Source: JBFGJH01 sp041586155 (lineage in GTDB: Bacteria > Actinomycetota > Acidimicrobiia > Spongiisociales > JAENVV01). Taken from it: a stretch of 11,335 nt of DNA. Positions within the stretch are counted from its first letter, which is position 1. Every line of letters starts with the position of its first letter. The translations under genes were made by a program, and so were the position numbers. The stretch is taken from positions 1 to 11,335 of the forward strand of contig JBFHAT010000070.1 of the NCBI GenBank assembly GCA_041586155.1, written 5' to 3'. The notes beneath the pieces were generated by a model, which saw only the letters and a list, made by a program, of their open reading frames with translations, had not been told where the DNA came from and did no database searches. This document shows, piece by piece, positions 6,334 to 11,335 of this stretch.

Positions 6334-7335
6334 GTGAGTTATCGGGCTGAATACCTGTGGATCGACGGGAGCATTCCCACCTCCAAGCTGCGGTCGAAGA
6401 CGAAGATCGTGCCGGATGGCGAGGATCCTCCAATTTGGGGTTTCGACGGATCGAGCACGAACCAGGCTCCCGGGGATGCGTCCGACTGTGTGCTTCGCCC
6501 GGTCTTCTCATGTCCGGATCCCGTGCGCGGCGGTGACGATCGGATCGTGCTCTGCGAGGTGCTGACCGTGGATCTGGAGCCTCATCCCACCAACACTCGC
6601 GCCGCATGCGTCGAGACGGCCGAAAAGTACGCCGAGTTAGAGCCATGGTTCGGAATCGAGCAGGAGTACACGTTCTTCAAGGACGGCCGCGTTCACGGCT
6701 GGCCGACCCATGGTTTTCCCGCCCCGCAAGGGGGGTACTACTGCGGGATCGGCGCCGATGAGATCTGGGGCCGCGACGTCGTGGAGGGCCACACGAAAGC
6801 CTGCATGGATGCCGGACTCGCCATCTCTGGAACCAATGCCGAGGTCATGATCGGCCAGTGGGAGTTTCAGATCGGACCGGCCGGGCCCGTTGACGTGTCG
6901 GACCAGATCTGGGTCGCTCGTTGGTTGCTCTACCGCGTCGCCGAGGACTTCAACATCGCCGCCACCCTCGACCCCAAGCCCGTGAAGGGTGATTGGAACG
7001 GGGCAGGAGCGCATACGAACTTCTCGACGTCTCAGATGCGCGAAGACTACGACGCGGTGGTCGCGGCGTGTGAGGCGCTGGGCAAAGCACACGACGCTCA
7101 CATCTCCAACTACGGAGCCGACATCGAGCACCGGCTGACCGGGCTGCACGAGACGGCCCCCTGGACAGACTTCAGCTACGGCGTTTCGGACAGAGGAGCG
7201 TCAGTGAGAATTCCGTGGCAGGTGGCGAGGGACAAGAAGGGATACATCGAAGATCGCCGTCCCAACGCCAACATGGATCCGTACGTGGTGACCCGGCTGA
7301 TCACCGATACGGTCTGCTCGAACGCCTCCGTCTGA
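6334..7335 (+). CDS. glnII: Glutamine synthetase type II (eukaryotic-type GlnII)
   Basis: A complete 333-residue GSII, the octameric/decameric class typical of eukaryotes and also found in Streptomyces, Frankia and rhizobia. It makes glutamine from glutamate, ammonia and ATP. Landmarks: WGFDGSSTNQAPGDASDC (35-52), WFGIEQEYTFF (105-115), QGGYYCGIGADEIWGRD (132-148), NAEVMIGQWEFQIGP (168-182), DWNGAGAHTNFST (220-232), HISNYGADIEHRLTG (256-270), then DRGASVRIP and DRRPNANMDPY. All expected substrate-binding blocks are intact. The start is GTG with AAGGAG at 6322-6327, 6 nt upstream. It is divergent from the type I glnA-glnR pair and separated from it by the GlnR-box-like array. A strong hairpin follows the stop. 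Confidence 0.95.
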   Translation: MSYRAEYLWIDGSIPTSKLRSKTKIVPDGEDPPIWGFDGSSTNQAPGDASDCVLRPVFSCPDPVRGGDDRIVLCEVLTVDLEPHPTNTRAACVETAEKYAELEPWFGIEQEYTFFKDGRVHGWPTHGFPAPQGGYYCGIGADEIWGRDVVEGHTKACMDAGLAISGTNAEVMIGQWEFQIGPAGPVDVSDQIWVARWLLYRVAEDFNIAATLDPKPVKGDWNGAGAHTNFSTSQMREDYDAVVAACEALGKAHDAHISNYGADIEHRLTGLHETAPWTDFSYGVSDRGASVRIPWQVARDKKGYIEDRRPNANMDPYVVTRLITDTVCSNASV

Positions 7336-7356
7336 CGCGAGATCGAATCGACCCGT

Positions 7357-7384
7357 GAAGGGGCCGCCGAACGGCGGCCTCTTC
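7357..7384. terminator. Bidirectional terminator between glnII and the CarH-like gene
   Basis: A 12-bp stem (arms 7357-7368 and 7373-7384, one G-T pair, loop GAAC) sits in the 55-bp gap between two convergent stops. Its GC core is GGCCGCC/GGCGGCC. The lower stem GAAG/CTTC leads into TTCGTCC on the plus strand, and the arms give TTC-type ends on the minus strand. It is well placed to stop transcription from both sides. Confidence 0.75.
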
Positions 7385-7390
7385 TTCGTC

Positions 7391-8194
7391 CTAGGGCTCG
7401 CGAGCCGAGCGAAACAGCTCGAGGGCACTCTCGGCCTTGGCGGCGAACCCGTCGGCTCCCAGGGCTCGGGCGTGCGAGACGTCGCGAATCGCGCTCCCTC
7501 CCACGAAGACCGGGACGTCCGTGACCCCCTTGAGCGCCTCGATCGTCATCCGCACGTTGCGATCGTTGGTGCCGTCGAACGCGGAGATACCCACCGCCGT
7601 CAGGTCTGATCGTCCCCGGGCGGCGGCTGCGAACGCCTCTGGTGGCGTGTTGGCGCCGAGGTCCTCGACGTCGAAGTGATCGAGGCGTAGGAGGTCCGCA
7701 AGCATCGTGCTTCCCAGCGAGTGCTGCTCGCCGGTCGCGCAGCCGACGATGATGGTGCCACGCTTGCGACCTCGAGCAGTGAATCGCGGACTCAGACGGC
7801 CGATGAGGCGGCTGGTGATGAGGCTGGCGCGATGCTCGTCGGCCACGCCCACTTCACCGCGCTCCCACTTGTCCCCGATGGATCGCAGGGCGGGGCCGAA
7901 TCCGCGCGTATACACGTCGGCAGCGGTTGCGCCGGTAGCGAGTGCGTTCTCGACGATGGACCATGCAGCTGGCTCGTCTCCCGCCAGAAGCCGCTGTTCG
8001 AGCCGGTCGGGCCAGTTGGAGGAGCCGCGTTTCGTCTTGTGTTCCGTGAGGCCGTCGAGGTCGGCGACGTCGACGTGCCACGTATTGCCTCGCTTCTCGG
8101 CGGGAAGCTTTCCCAGGCGCACGTACCGGTAGGCAGTCATGTAGTGCACGCCGAGACGGTCGGCGGCTTCTTGGAGAGAGATGGTTTCATTCAT
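7391..8194 (-). CDS. CarH/LitR-type B12-dependent photoreceptor repressor
   Basis: A 267-residue regulator. Residues 5-50 are a helix-turn-helix (SLQEAADRLGVHYMTAYRYV, then GNTWHVDVADLDGL) of the excisionase/BldC type rather than a full MerR domain. Residues about 60-135 form the helical cobalamin-capping bundle with the Wx9EH signature (W110, E120, H121) known from CarH light sensing. Residues 145-265 are a B12-binding Rossmann-like domain with ExHxxG (E156, H158, G161), where H158 is the expected lower cobalt ligand; GISAFDG and VFVGGSAI follow. In CarH, adenosylcobalamin-bound protein represses in the dark and light releases it; that role is inferred here. It is divergent from an ECF sigma gene, as litR is from litS-type genes. 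The start is ATG with no clear ribosome site, so the leader may be very short. Confidence 0.88.
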   Translation of the reverse strand: MNETISLQEAADRLGVHYMTAYRYVRLGKLPAEKRGNTWHVDVADLDGLTEHKTKRGSSNWPDRLEQRLLAGDEPAAWSIVENALATGATAADVYTRGFGPALRSIGDKWERGEVGVADEHRASLITSRLIGRLSPRFTARGRKRGTIIVGCATGEQHSLGSTMLADLLRLDHFDVEDLGANTPPEAFAAAARGRSDLTAVGISAFDGTNDRNVRMTIEALKGVTDVPVFVGGSAIRDVSHARALGADGFAAKAESALELFRSAREP

Positions 8195-8198
8195 GGGC

Positions 8199-8226
8199 TT
8201 GACGGGGATAGATTTAGTGCTAAATT
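8199..8226 (+). promoter_or_regulatory. Candidate housekeeping promoter of the ECF sigma operon
   Basis: TTGACG (8199-8204, five of six matches to the -35 consensus) is followed after 16 bp by TAAATT (8221-8226, four of six to the -10). Transcription would start near 8233, giving a leader of about 27 nt before the sigma ATG with its AGGAG at 8245-8249. The -10 lies within the palindromic operator, as expected for a repressed promoter. Confidence 0.45.
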
Positions 8227-8241
8227 CAGTTTATCACTAAA
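8212..8241. promoter_or_regulatory. Tandem AT-rich palindromes, probable CarH-like operator
   Basis: Two 12-bp units, TTTAGTGCTAAA (8213-8224) and TTTATCACTAAA (8230-8241), are direct copies at 9 of 12 positions, 17 bp apart. Each is itself palindromic (TTTA then TAAA; the first extends to ATTTAG-TG-CTAAAT). The outer segments TTTAGTG and CACTAAA are also exact inverted repeats. AT-rich sequence is otherwise rare in this window. The site overlaps the putative promoter of the sigma gene and lies between the regulator and its likely target. Confidence 0.6.
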
Positions 8242-8259
8242 CACAGGAGACTGTAGCCG

Positions 8260-8853
8260 ATGCTTCCGGTCGCTGCCACCACCCACGCCGGATCTCTCTT
8301 CAGCGCTAGCGACGAAGCGCTGATCACCGAGATTGCCTCGGAGCGCGAAGGAGCGCTCGCCGAGGCCTACCGCAGGCATTCGGGACCCGTATTTCGAATG
8401 GCCCGCAATCTCACCCGCAACGAAACCTTGGCGGAGGAGGTAGTGCAGGAGGTGTTTCTCCGCCTGTGGAGGCAGCCGGACAAGTTCGACGCCTCCAGGG
8501 GGTCGCTCCGGTCGTTTCTCCTGGCGCATGCCCACGGTCGTTCGATCGACCTCATCCGCTCCGAGGCCTCGCGCCGTAATAGGGAGGAACGTGATGGACG
8601 GCTGGCGGCGCAAATCCGCCCCGGACTGGATGAGGATGTATGGCAACTTGCACTTGCCGCCGATCTGCGCGCGGCGCTGGCGTCGCTGCCGGACGGCGAG
8701 CGGCGGGCCCTCGAGCTCGCCTACTTCGGCGGCTTGACTTACCGCGAAGTAGCGACTCAGCTGGCTCTGCCCGAAGGAACCGTCAAGAGTCGCATCCGGG
8801 CGGGCCTTCGCCGGCTGCGGGACCAGCTGTCAGAAGCAGGTCTGGCCGCCTGA
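8260..8853 (+). CDS. ECF-family RNA polymerase sigma factor
   Basis: A 197-residue extracytoplasmic-function sigma factor with only regions 2 and 4. Region 2 spans about 34-104 (AYRRHSGPVFRMARN, LAEEVVQEVFLRLWRQPDKFD, GSLRSFLLAHAHGRSIDLIR). Region 4 spans about 134-188 (ALASLPDGERRALELAYFGG, LTYREVATQLALPEGTVKSRIRAGL as the helix-turn-helix). It directs RNA polymerase to a dedicated promoter set, not identifiable here. The ATG is preceded by AGGAG at 8245-8249. It is divergent from the CarH-like gene and followed after 31 bp by a zinc-type anti-sigma gene. A light-induced LitS-like role is inferred from this arrangement; the sequence alone does not fix the ECF group. The N-terminal 20 residues are a non-conserved extension. 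Confidence 0.92.
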   Translation: MLPVAATTHAGSLFSASDEALITEIASEREGALAEAYRRHSGPVFRMARNLTRNETLAEEVVQEVFLRLWRQPDKFDASRGSLRSFLLAHAHGRSIDLIRSEASRRNREERDGRLAAQIRPGLDEDVWQLALAADLRAALASLPDGERRALELAYFGGLTYREVATQLALPEGTVKSRIRAGLRRLRDQLSEAGLAA

Positions 8854-8864
8854 TCCGACAAAGT

Positions 8865-8883
8865 GCGTGCCGACGAGGCACGC
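8865..8883 (+). repeat. Hairpin covering the ribosome site of the anti-sigma gene
   Basis: Perfect 7-bp arms GCGTGCC (8865-8871) and GGCACGC (8877-8883) with loop GACGA end one base before the ATG at 8885. The GAGG ribosome site (8875-8878) lies partly in the loop and partly in the stem, so folding could limit translation of the anti-sigma factor. Confidence 0.45.
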
Positions 8884-8884
8884 C

Positions 8885-9142
8885 ATGAGGCACGATGAGA
8901 TCTTCCAGATGCTCGGCGCATACGTACTCGGTGCTGTCGACCAGCATGAAAAGGCGGGTGTCGACACTCACCTGGGGGATTGCCCCGAGTGCCGTGCGGA
9001 GTCGGATGAGCTGGCGATCGTCGCGAGTGTGCTGAGTGCCCGCGGTACCGAGCCCAGCCCGGCGGTGTGGGACAGGATAAGGTCCCAGCTGCCCGATCAG
9101 GAGTGGCCGCCGGCAAGACGACGGGAACCATCGGCAACCTAG
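8885..9142 (+). CDS. Small soluble zinc-binding anti-sigma factor (ZAS/zf-HC2)
   Basis: An 85-residue protein with the ZAS zinc signature H3, H29, C33, C36: Hx25Hx3CxxC, reading THLGDCPECRAE around the second half. Such domains clamp the paired ECF sigma factor and often release it on oxidation or another signal. There is no membrane segment after the zinc domain, unlike RskA/RsiW-type proteins, so it should be cytoplasmic. ATG 8885 is preferred because GAGG lies about 6 nt upstream. GTG 8867 would add six residues but falls inside a hairpin and lacks a ribosome site. It follows the sigma gene by 31 bp and precedes an unknown membrane-protein gene by 9 bp, consistent with one operon. Confidence 0.85.
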   Translation: MRHDEIFQMLGAYVLGAVDQHEKAGVDTHLGDCPECRAESDELAIVASVLSARGTEPSPAVWDRIRSQLPDQEWPPARRREPSAT

Positions 9143-9151
9143 GCTGGTCGA

Positions 9152-9775
9152 ATGCAGTCGCATGACCCGGCCTCGCGCGAGGCGCTCGACGTCGCCCGCG
9201 AGCAACTGTCCCGGATGCGGGGTATGACGGGCCTCTATCACAAGCGCTTCTTCGCTGACGTGCGCTTTACGCTTTTGATGCTCGTAGGGCTGTTTGGCTT
9301 CGGCGCATGGGCGGTCAGCGAAGCGTTCCTCCTCGTGCCTTTTGTCGCGCTGTGGGGGGCGGTGCAGACCGCATTCGATGCGAGCTATCTGATCATGGCC
9401 CGTCACTATGCGCGTTCGCTCGAACGGTGGATCAACCGCCACGTGGGTGACCAGGTCCTGGTCGCCGCCGAACTCGAGGAGGTGTACTTGTTCCCGCTCG
9501 ACTCCCCGAAGGTCGTGACCGTGCCCCTGCGAGGGCCGTTCACCTGGTTCGGCTTCGTGACCGTGTTCACCACCGTGGCCGGGCTCGTGGCGGCGGTCGC
9601 AGGCGTGTGGGCCGGTGCCGAGACGTTGGGGGCATGGTCATCGCCCGCTCGTTTCGCCTACCTCGGAACGCTTTTGATACTCGCCGTCAGTTCCCTGGTG
9701 GTAGGCGCGTGGTGGTTCGTTGGTGGGGTTGGAGAGCGTCGGCTGGCCGGGCCCTTGCAGGCCCTGGACCGTTGA
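9152..9775 (+). CDS. Unknown four-helix membrane protein in the ECF operon
   Basis: A 207-residue protein not recognised as a named family. Residues 1-36 are charged and probably helical. Predicted membrane segments are about 38-55, 58-75, 131-154 and 168-193. A 55-residue soluble section between the two pairs (76-130) contains ARHYARSLERWINRHVGD and a beta-like part (EEVYLFPLDSPKVVTVPL). It ends with a short basic tail. The start ATG lies 9 bp after the anti-sigma stop, with only a weak AGGCTGG ribosome-like stretch that overlaps that stop, suggesting coupled translation. Being in the operon, it could be a signal input or a target of the sigma factor; the sequence does not decide. Only 4 bp separate its stop from the convergent next gene. 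Confidence 0.8.
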   Translation: MQSHDPASREALDVAREQLSRMRGMTGLYHKRFFADVRFTLLMLVGLFGFGAWAVSEAFLLVPFVALWGAVQTAFDASYLIMARHYARSLERWINRHVGDQVLVAAELEEVYLFPLDSPKVVTVPLRGPFTWFGFVTVFTTVAGLVAAVAGVWAGAETLGAWSSPARFAYLGTLLILAVSSLVVGAWWFVGGVGERRLAGPLQALDR

Positions 9776-9779
9776 TACG

Positions 9780-10364
9780 TCAGGAGTCGGCGACGGACGC
9801 CGACGCGGCGTCGGCGTAGGCAGCGACGGCGGTATTGAACTGCTCGAGAGCGGCACGCCTCGCTTCCCCGGTGTCAGGCGCCTCGAGGCCGTCGAGGATC
9901 GCCACCGCTGCCACGCTGATTGGTCCGGCGTTGTTGATGAGGTTGGTGTGTTGGTCGACGAACTCGGCCGGGACCTCGGCGCCCTCGACGCGGGTGACCC
10001 ATTGGGCGATGCGCGGGTTGAGGTCGTCGCGTAGAAAGTCGCGGGCGGTGGCGAACTCCACTTCGCGGTTGTCCCAGCGTTCGTTGATGCTGTTCATCTC
10101 CTGGGAGAGGGTGTTGAGGTCGGTCGACAGCGCAACGAGCTGATCGAGGTAGGCCTGCACTCCCGGATCGTTCTCGCCGATCGTCGGTTCGACGTCGATC
10201 GGCTCGATGTCGGAGGTGGTCACCGTGGTGGAGGTGTTGGTGACCGGGTTGGCTGCAGCCGTGTCCTCCAGGCTGTTCACGAAGACATAGGTGAACGCCA
10301 CCATCCCCACGATGATGAGCGGGAGGATCCAGCGACCGGGCTTGGGGTCGGGGTTGCGTGCCAT
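9780..10364 (-). CDS. Unknown single-pass membrane-anchored helical protein
   Basis: A 194-residue protein of unknown function. A short basic N terminus (MARNPDPKPGR) leads to one membrane segment (about 12-30, WILPLIIVGMVAFTYVFV). A Thr/Ser-rich linker (41-50, VTNTSTTVTT) follows, then an acidic, mostly helical domain (about 65-190) predicted to lie outside the membrane. No lipobox or enzyme motif is visible. The start ATG 10364 is chosen because upstream in-frame codons encode an arginine-rich stretch that overlaps the divergent gene's leader. No ribosome site is visible, so a leaderless transcript is possible. It is divergent from another single-pass protein with a similar layout. Confidence 0.75.
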   Translation of the reverse strand: MARNPDPKPGRWILPLIIVGMVAFTYVFVNSLEDTAAANPVTNTSTTVTTSDIEPIDVEPTIGENDPGVQAYLDQLVALSTDLNTLSQEMNSINERWDNREVEFATARDFLRDDLNPRIAQWVTRVEGAEVPAEFVDQHTNLINNAGPISVAAVAILDGLEAPDTGEARRAALEQFNTAVAAYADAASASVADS

Positions 10365-10380
10365 TGAGGGAAGAACGTTA

Positions 10381-10399
10381 GTCGAACCTCGACGGGTTC
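10381..10399. repeat. Overlapping inverted repeats in a divergent promoter gap
   Basis: The 87-bp gap between the two divergent membrane-protein genes holds GTCGA-ACC-TCGAC (10381-10393) and, overlapping it, GAACC-n6-GGTTC (10384-10399). Either could be a dimer-binding operator controlling both genes. The arms are only 5 bp, so chance is a real alternative. No convincing -35/-10 pair was found on either strand. Confidence 0.3.
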
Positions 10400-10451
10400 C
10401 CGGAGCACGGACCTCTTGTGCGGAGAGGCTCGGTGTCATACGTTCGCAGCG

Positions 10452-11192
10452 ATGAATGATCCCCTGCGCAAGCGCATTTCGAACCCGCGCGAGGAGGCTC
10501 ACGGCGACCTCCCCGCCCAGGGCGAGTTTCTCCAGTTCTCGCCATGGGCTGAATATGCATCCGGCGGGTGGAGAGATCGCCGGCAGCTCGCAGTGGCGAT
10601 GGTCTCAGCCTTGGCCTTGATGATCGGCGTTGCCGTCACGGCGTGGCCCCGTGCAGGCGATCCGGGCGCAATCGCGCCTCCGACCACCGTCCCGGTGTCG
10701 ACGCCGGCTGAATCCTTGCCGGAGGCGAGCCCGACCTTATATGCAGAAGCCGACTTGCGAGCCGCCCCGGTGGCCGACCCCATGTGGGTGACTGCAGCGG
10801 CGGAAGACTTCGTGTTCGCCTACTTCACCTCGGATCCCTCCGCCTCCGCCGGTCCGGCCGCCGACCTGGCCGCGGCGCTCGGAGGAGAGCCCGAGATACG
10901 AACCTATGTCGAATGGCTGCGTGCGGTCGAGGTGGTCGAACTGCCCGAAGGCTCGTTCGAGGTGCACATTCGCGTCCGGATGCTCGAGATGTCCGATGCC
11001 GTCCGGCGGATTCCGCCGTTCACTGCGGTCGTGGTGCTCGAAGCGGGGGACCGAGGGTTGACGGTGAAGGGACCGCCTCGACTCGGCTCAACGGCCGACA
11101 TTGGGCTCTTCGCGTCCGACCAGGTGGAGCGCGTCACGCCGGGGCCAGGCGGCATACCGATGGCGGGGGCCTCGGCCGATCAGTCGAAATGA
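10452..11192 (+). CDS. Unknown single-pass protein with NTF2/TcpC-like outer domain
   Basis: A 246-residue protein, not firmly assigned. A cytoplasmic N terminus of about 43 residues is followed by one membrane segment (about 44-65, LAVAMVSALALMIGVAVTAW). A Pro/Thr-rich linker comes next (about 75-95), then a compact alpha+beta domain (about 110-210: VTAAAEDFVFAYFTS, IRTYVEWLRAV, FEVHIRVRMLEM, FTAVVVLEAG). This order resembles NTF2-like or TcpC-type conjugation accessory proteins, but no other transfer gene is present, so this is a weak structural guess. The start ATG 10452 is chosen over GTG/TTG codons upstream (an ORF opens at 10416) because those add a non-conserved cysteine-rich stretch. 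There is no clear ribosome site. The last 13 bp overlap the convergent Nfu-like gene. Confidence 0.75.
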   Translation: MNDPLRKRISNPREEAHGDLPAQGEFLQFSPWAEYASGGWRDRRQLAVAMVSALALMIGVAVTAWPRAGDPGAIAPPTTVPVSTPAESLPEASPTLYAEADLRAAPVADPMWVTAAAEDFVFAYFTSDPSASAGPAADLAAALGGEPEIRTYVEWLRAVEVVELPEGSFEVHIRVRMLEMSDAVRRIPPFTAVVVLEAGDRGLTVKGPPRLGSTADIGLFASDQVERVTPGPGGIPMAGASADQSK

Positions 11193-11335
11193 ATGGTCAG
11201 TATCTCCTCGGCGTTTGGAGCAATCGCAGACCAATCGGCGTCGGGCGCCTTTGTGAGGGTCACGAAATCCGCGGTCATGAAGACGCTGGTGACGCCGTCG
11301 ATCGAGAGAAGTCGGGCAAGGGGGTGATCGTCGGC
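11180..11335 (-). CDS. Nfu N-terminal-domain protein, C-terminal part only
   Basis: The gene enters from the right edge; 51 codons and a TGA stop are present. The residues follow the Nfu/NifU N-terminal domain (PF08712): HPLARLLSIDGVTSVFMTADF, then VTLTKAPDADWSAIAPN, a short helix and ILTIHFD at the end. That pattern (P-L-A, GVxSVF, DFVTxTK, DW) is typical. The protein stops right after this domain, so it lacks the cysteine-bearing Nfu C-terminal domain and is probably a stand-alone Nfu_N protein, presumably an accessory in Fe-S delivery. The start and the first part are outside the window. It overlaps the preceding convergent gene by 13 bp. Confidence 0.8.
   Translation of the reverse strand, partial: ADDHPLARLLSIDGVTSVFMTADFVTLTKAPDADWSAIAPNAEEILTIHFD

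Noticed and set aside
7721..8323. Plus-strand open frame of 200 codons
   Set aside because: Antisense to the CarH-like gene and running through its promoter and operator; no protein features.
8783..9442. Minus-strand open frame of 219 codons
   Set aside because: Antisense to the sigma, anti-sigma and membrane-protein genes, which are supported by motifs and ribosome sites.
10452..11192. Conjugation (TcpC-like) system
   Set aside because: Only a loose domain-layout resemblance; no relaxase, coupling protein, VirB4-type ATPase or attachment site is present in the window.

Overview
The window comes from a high-GC actinobacterium. GTG starts are frequent, and the gene content is actinobacterial: a SARP/AfsR-type regulator, a GlnR-like orphan regulator, a type II glutamine synthetase beside a GlnA2-like type I enzyme, a GTG-started ErpA and an Mrp. 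A deep-branching or uncultured lineage such as Acidimicrobiia fits, but that is inference; no rRNA or other phylogenetic marker is present. I see no tRNA, rRNA, CRISPR array, insertion sequence or phage gene. The region reads as ordinary chromosome with regulatory content.

Layout, left to right. (1) 1-614, minus strand: the 5' end of an mrp/apbC-type Fe-S carrier gene, a hairpin, and erpA behind a perfect TATAAT box. (2) 757-4201, plus strand: ridA, then 7 bp later a 1019-residue SARP/AfsR-like regulator whose ATPase motifs are degenerate. (3) 4186-7335: a nitrogen-assimilation locus. A GlnA2-like GSI gene overlaps a glnR-like gene by 4 bp (both minus strand). The eukaryotic-type glnII is divergent (plus strand). 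Between them lies an 11-bp-phased array of GTAAC/TTCAC/GAAAC/GAAAC that resembles a GlnR box. (4) 7391-9775: a CarH/LitR-type B12 photoreceptor-repressor (minus) divergent from an ECF sigma factor, a small soluble zinc-type anti-sigma factor and an unknown four-helix membrane protein (all plus). Two tandem AT-rich palindromes sit over the promoter in the gap. (5) 9780-11192: two divergent single-pass membrane-anchored proteins of unknown function. (6) 11180-11335, minus: the 3' end of a gene for an Nfu N-terminal-domain protein, a third Fe-S protein.

How the parts may work together. The GlnR-like protein probably controls its own operon and glnII from the shared box, so one regulator would set the output of two unrelated classes of glutamine synthetase. 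Its receiver lacks every phosphotransfer residue, and the GSI lacks the adenylylation tyrosine, so both look independent of the classical phosphorylation and adenylylation controls. In the right half, the expected logic is light-triggered release of the CarH-like repressor, expression of the ECF sigma factor, and a second layer of control by the zinc-binding anti-sigma factor. The most notable features are the GSI-glnR/glnII divergent locus, the excisionase-type-HTH CarH/ECF/anti-sigma module and the pseudo-ATPase SARP.
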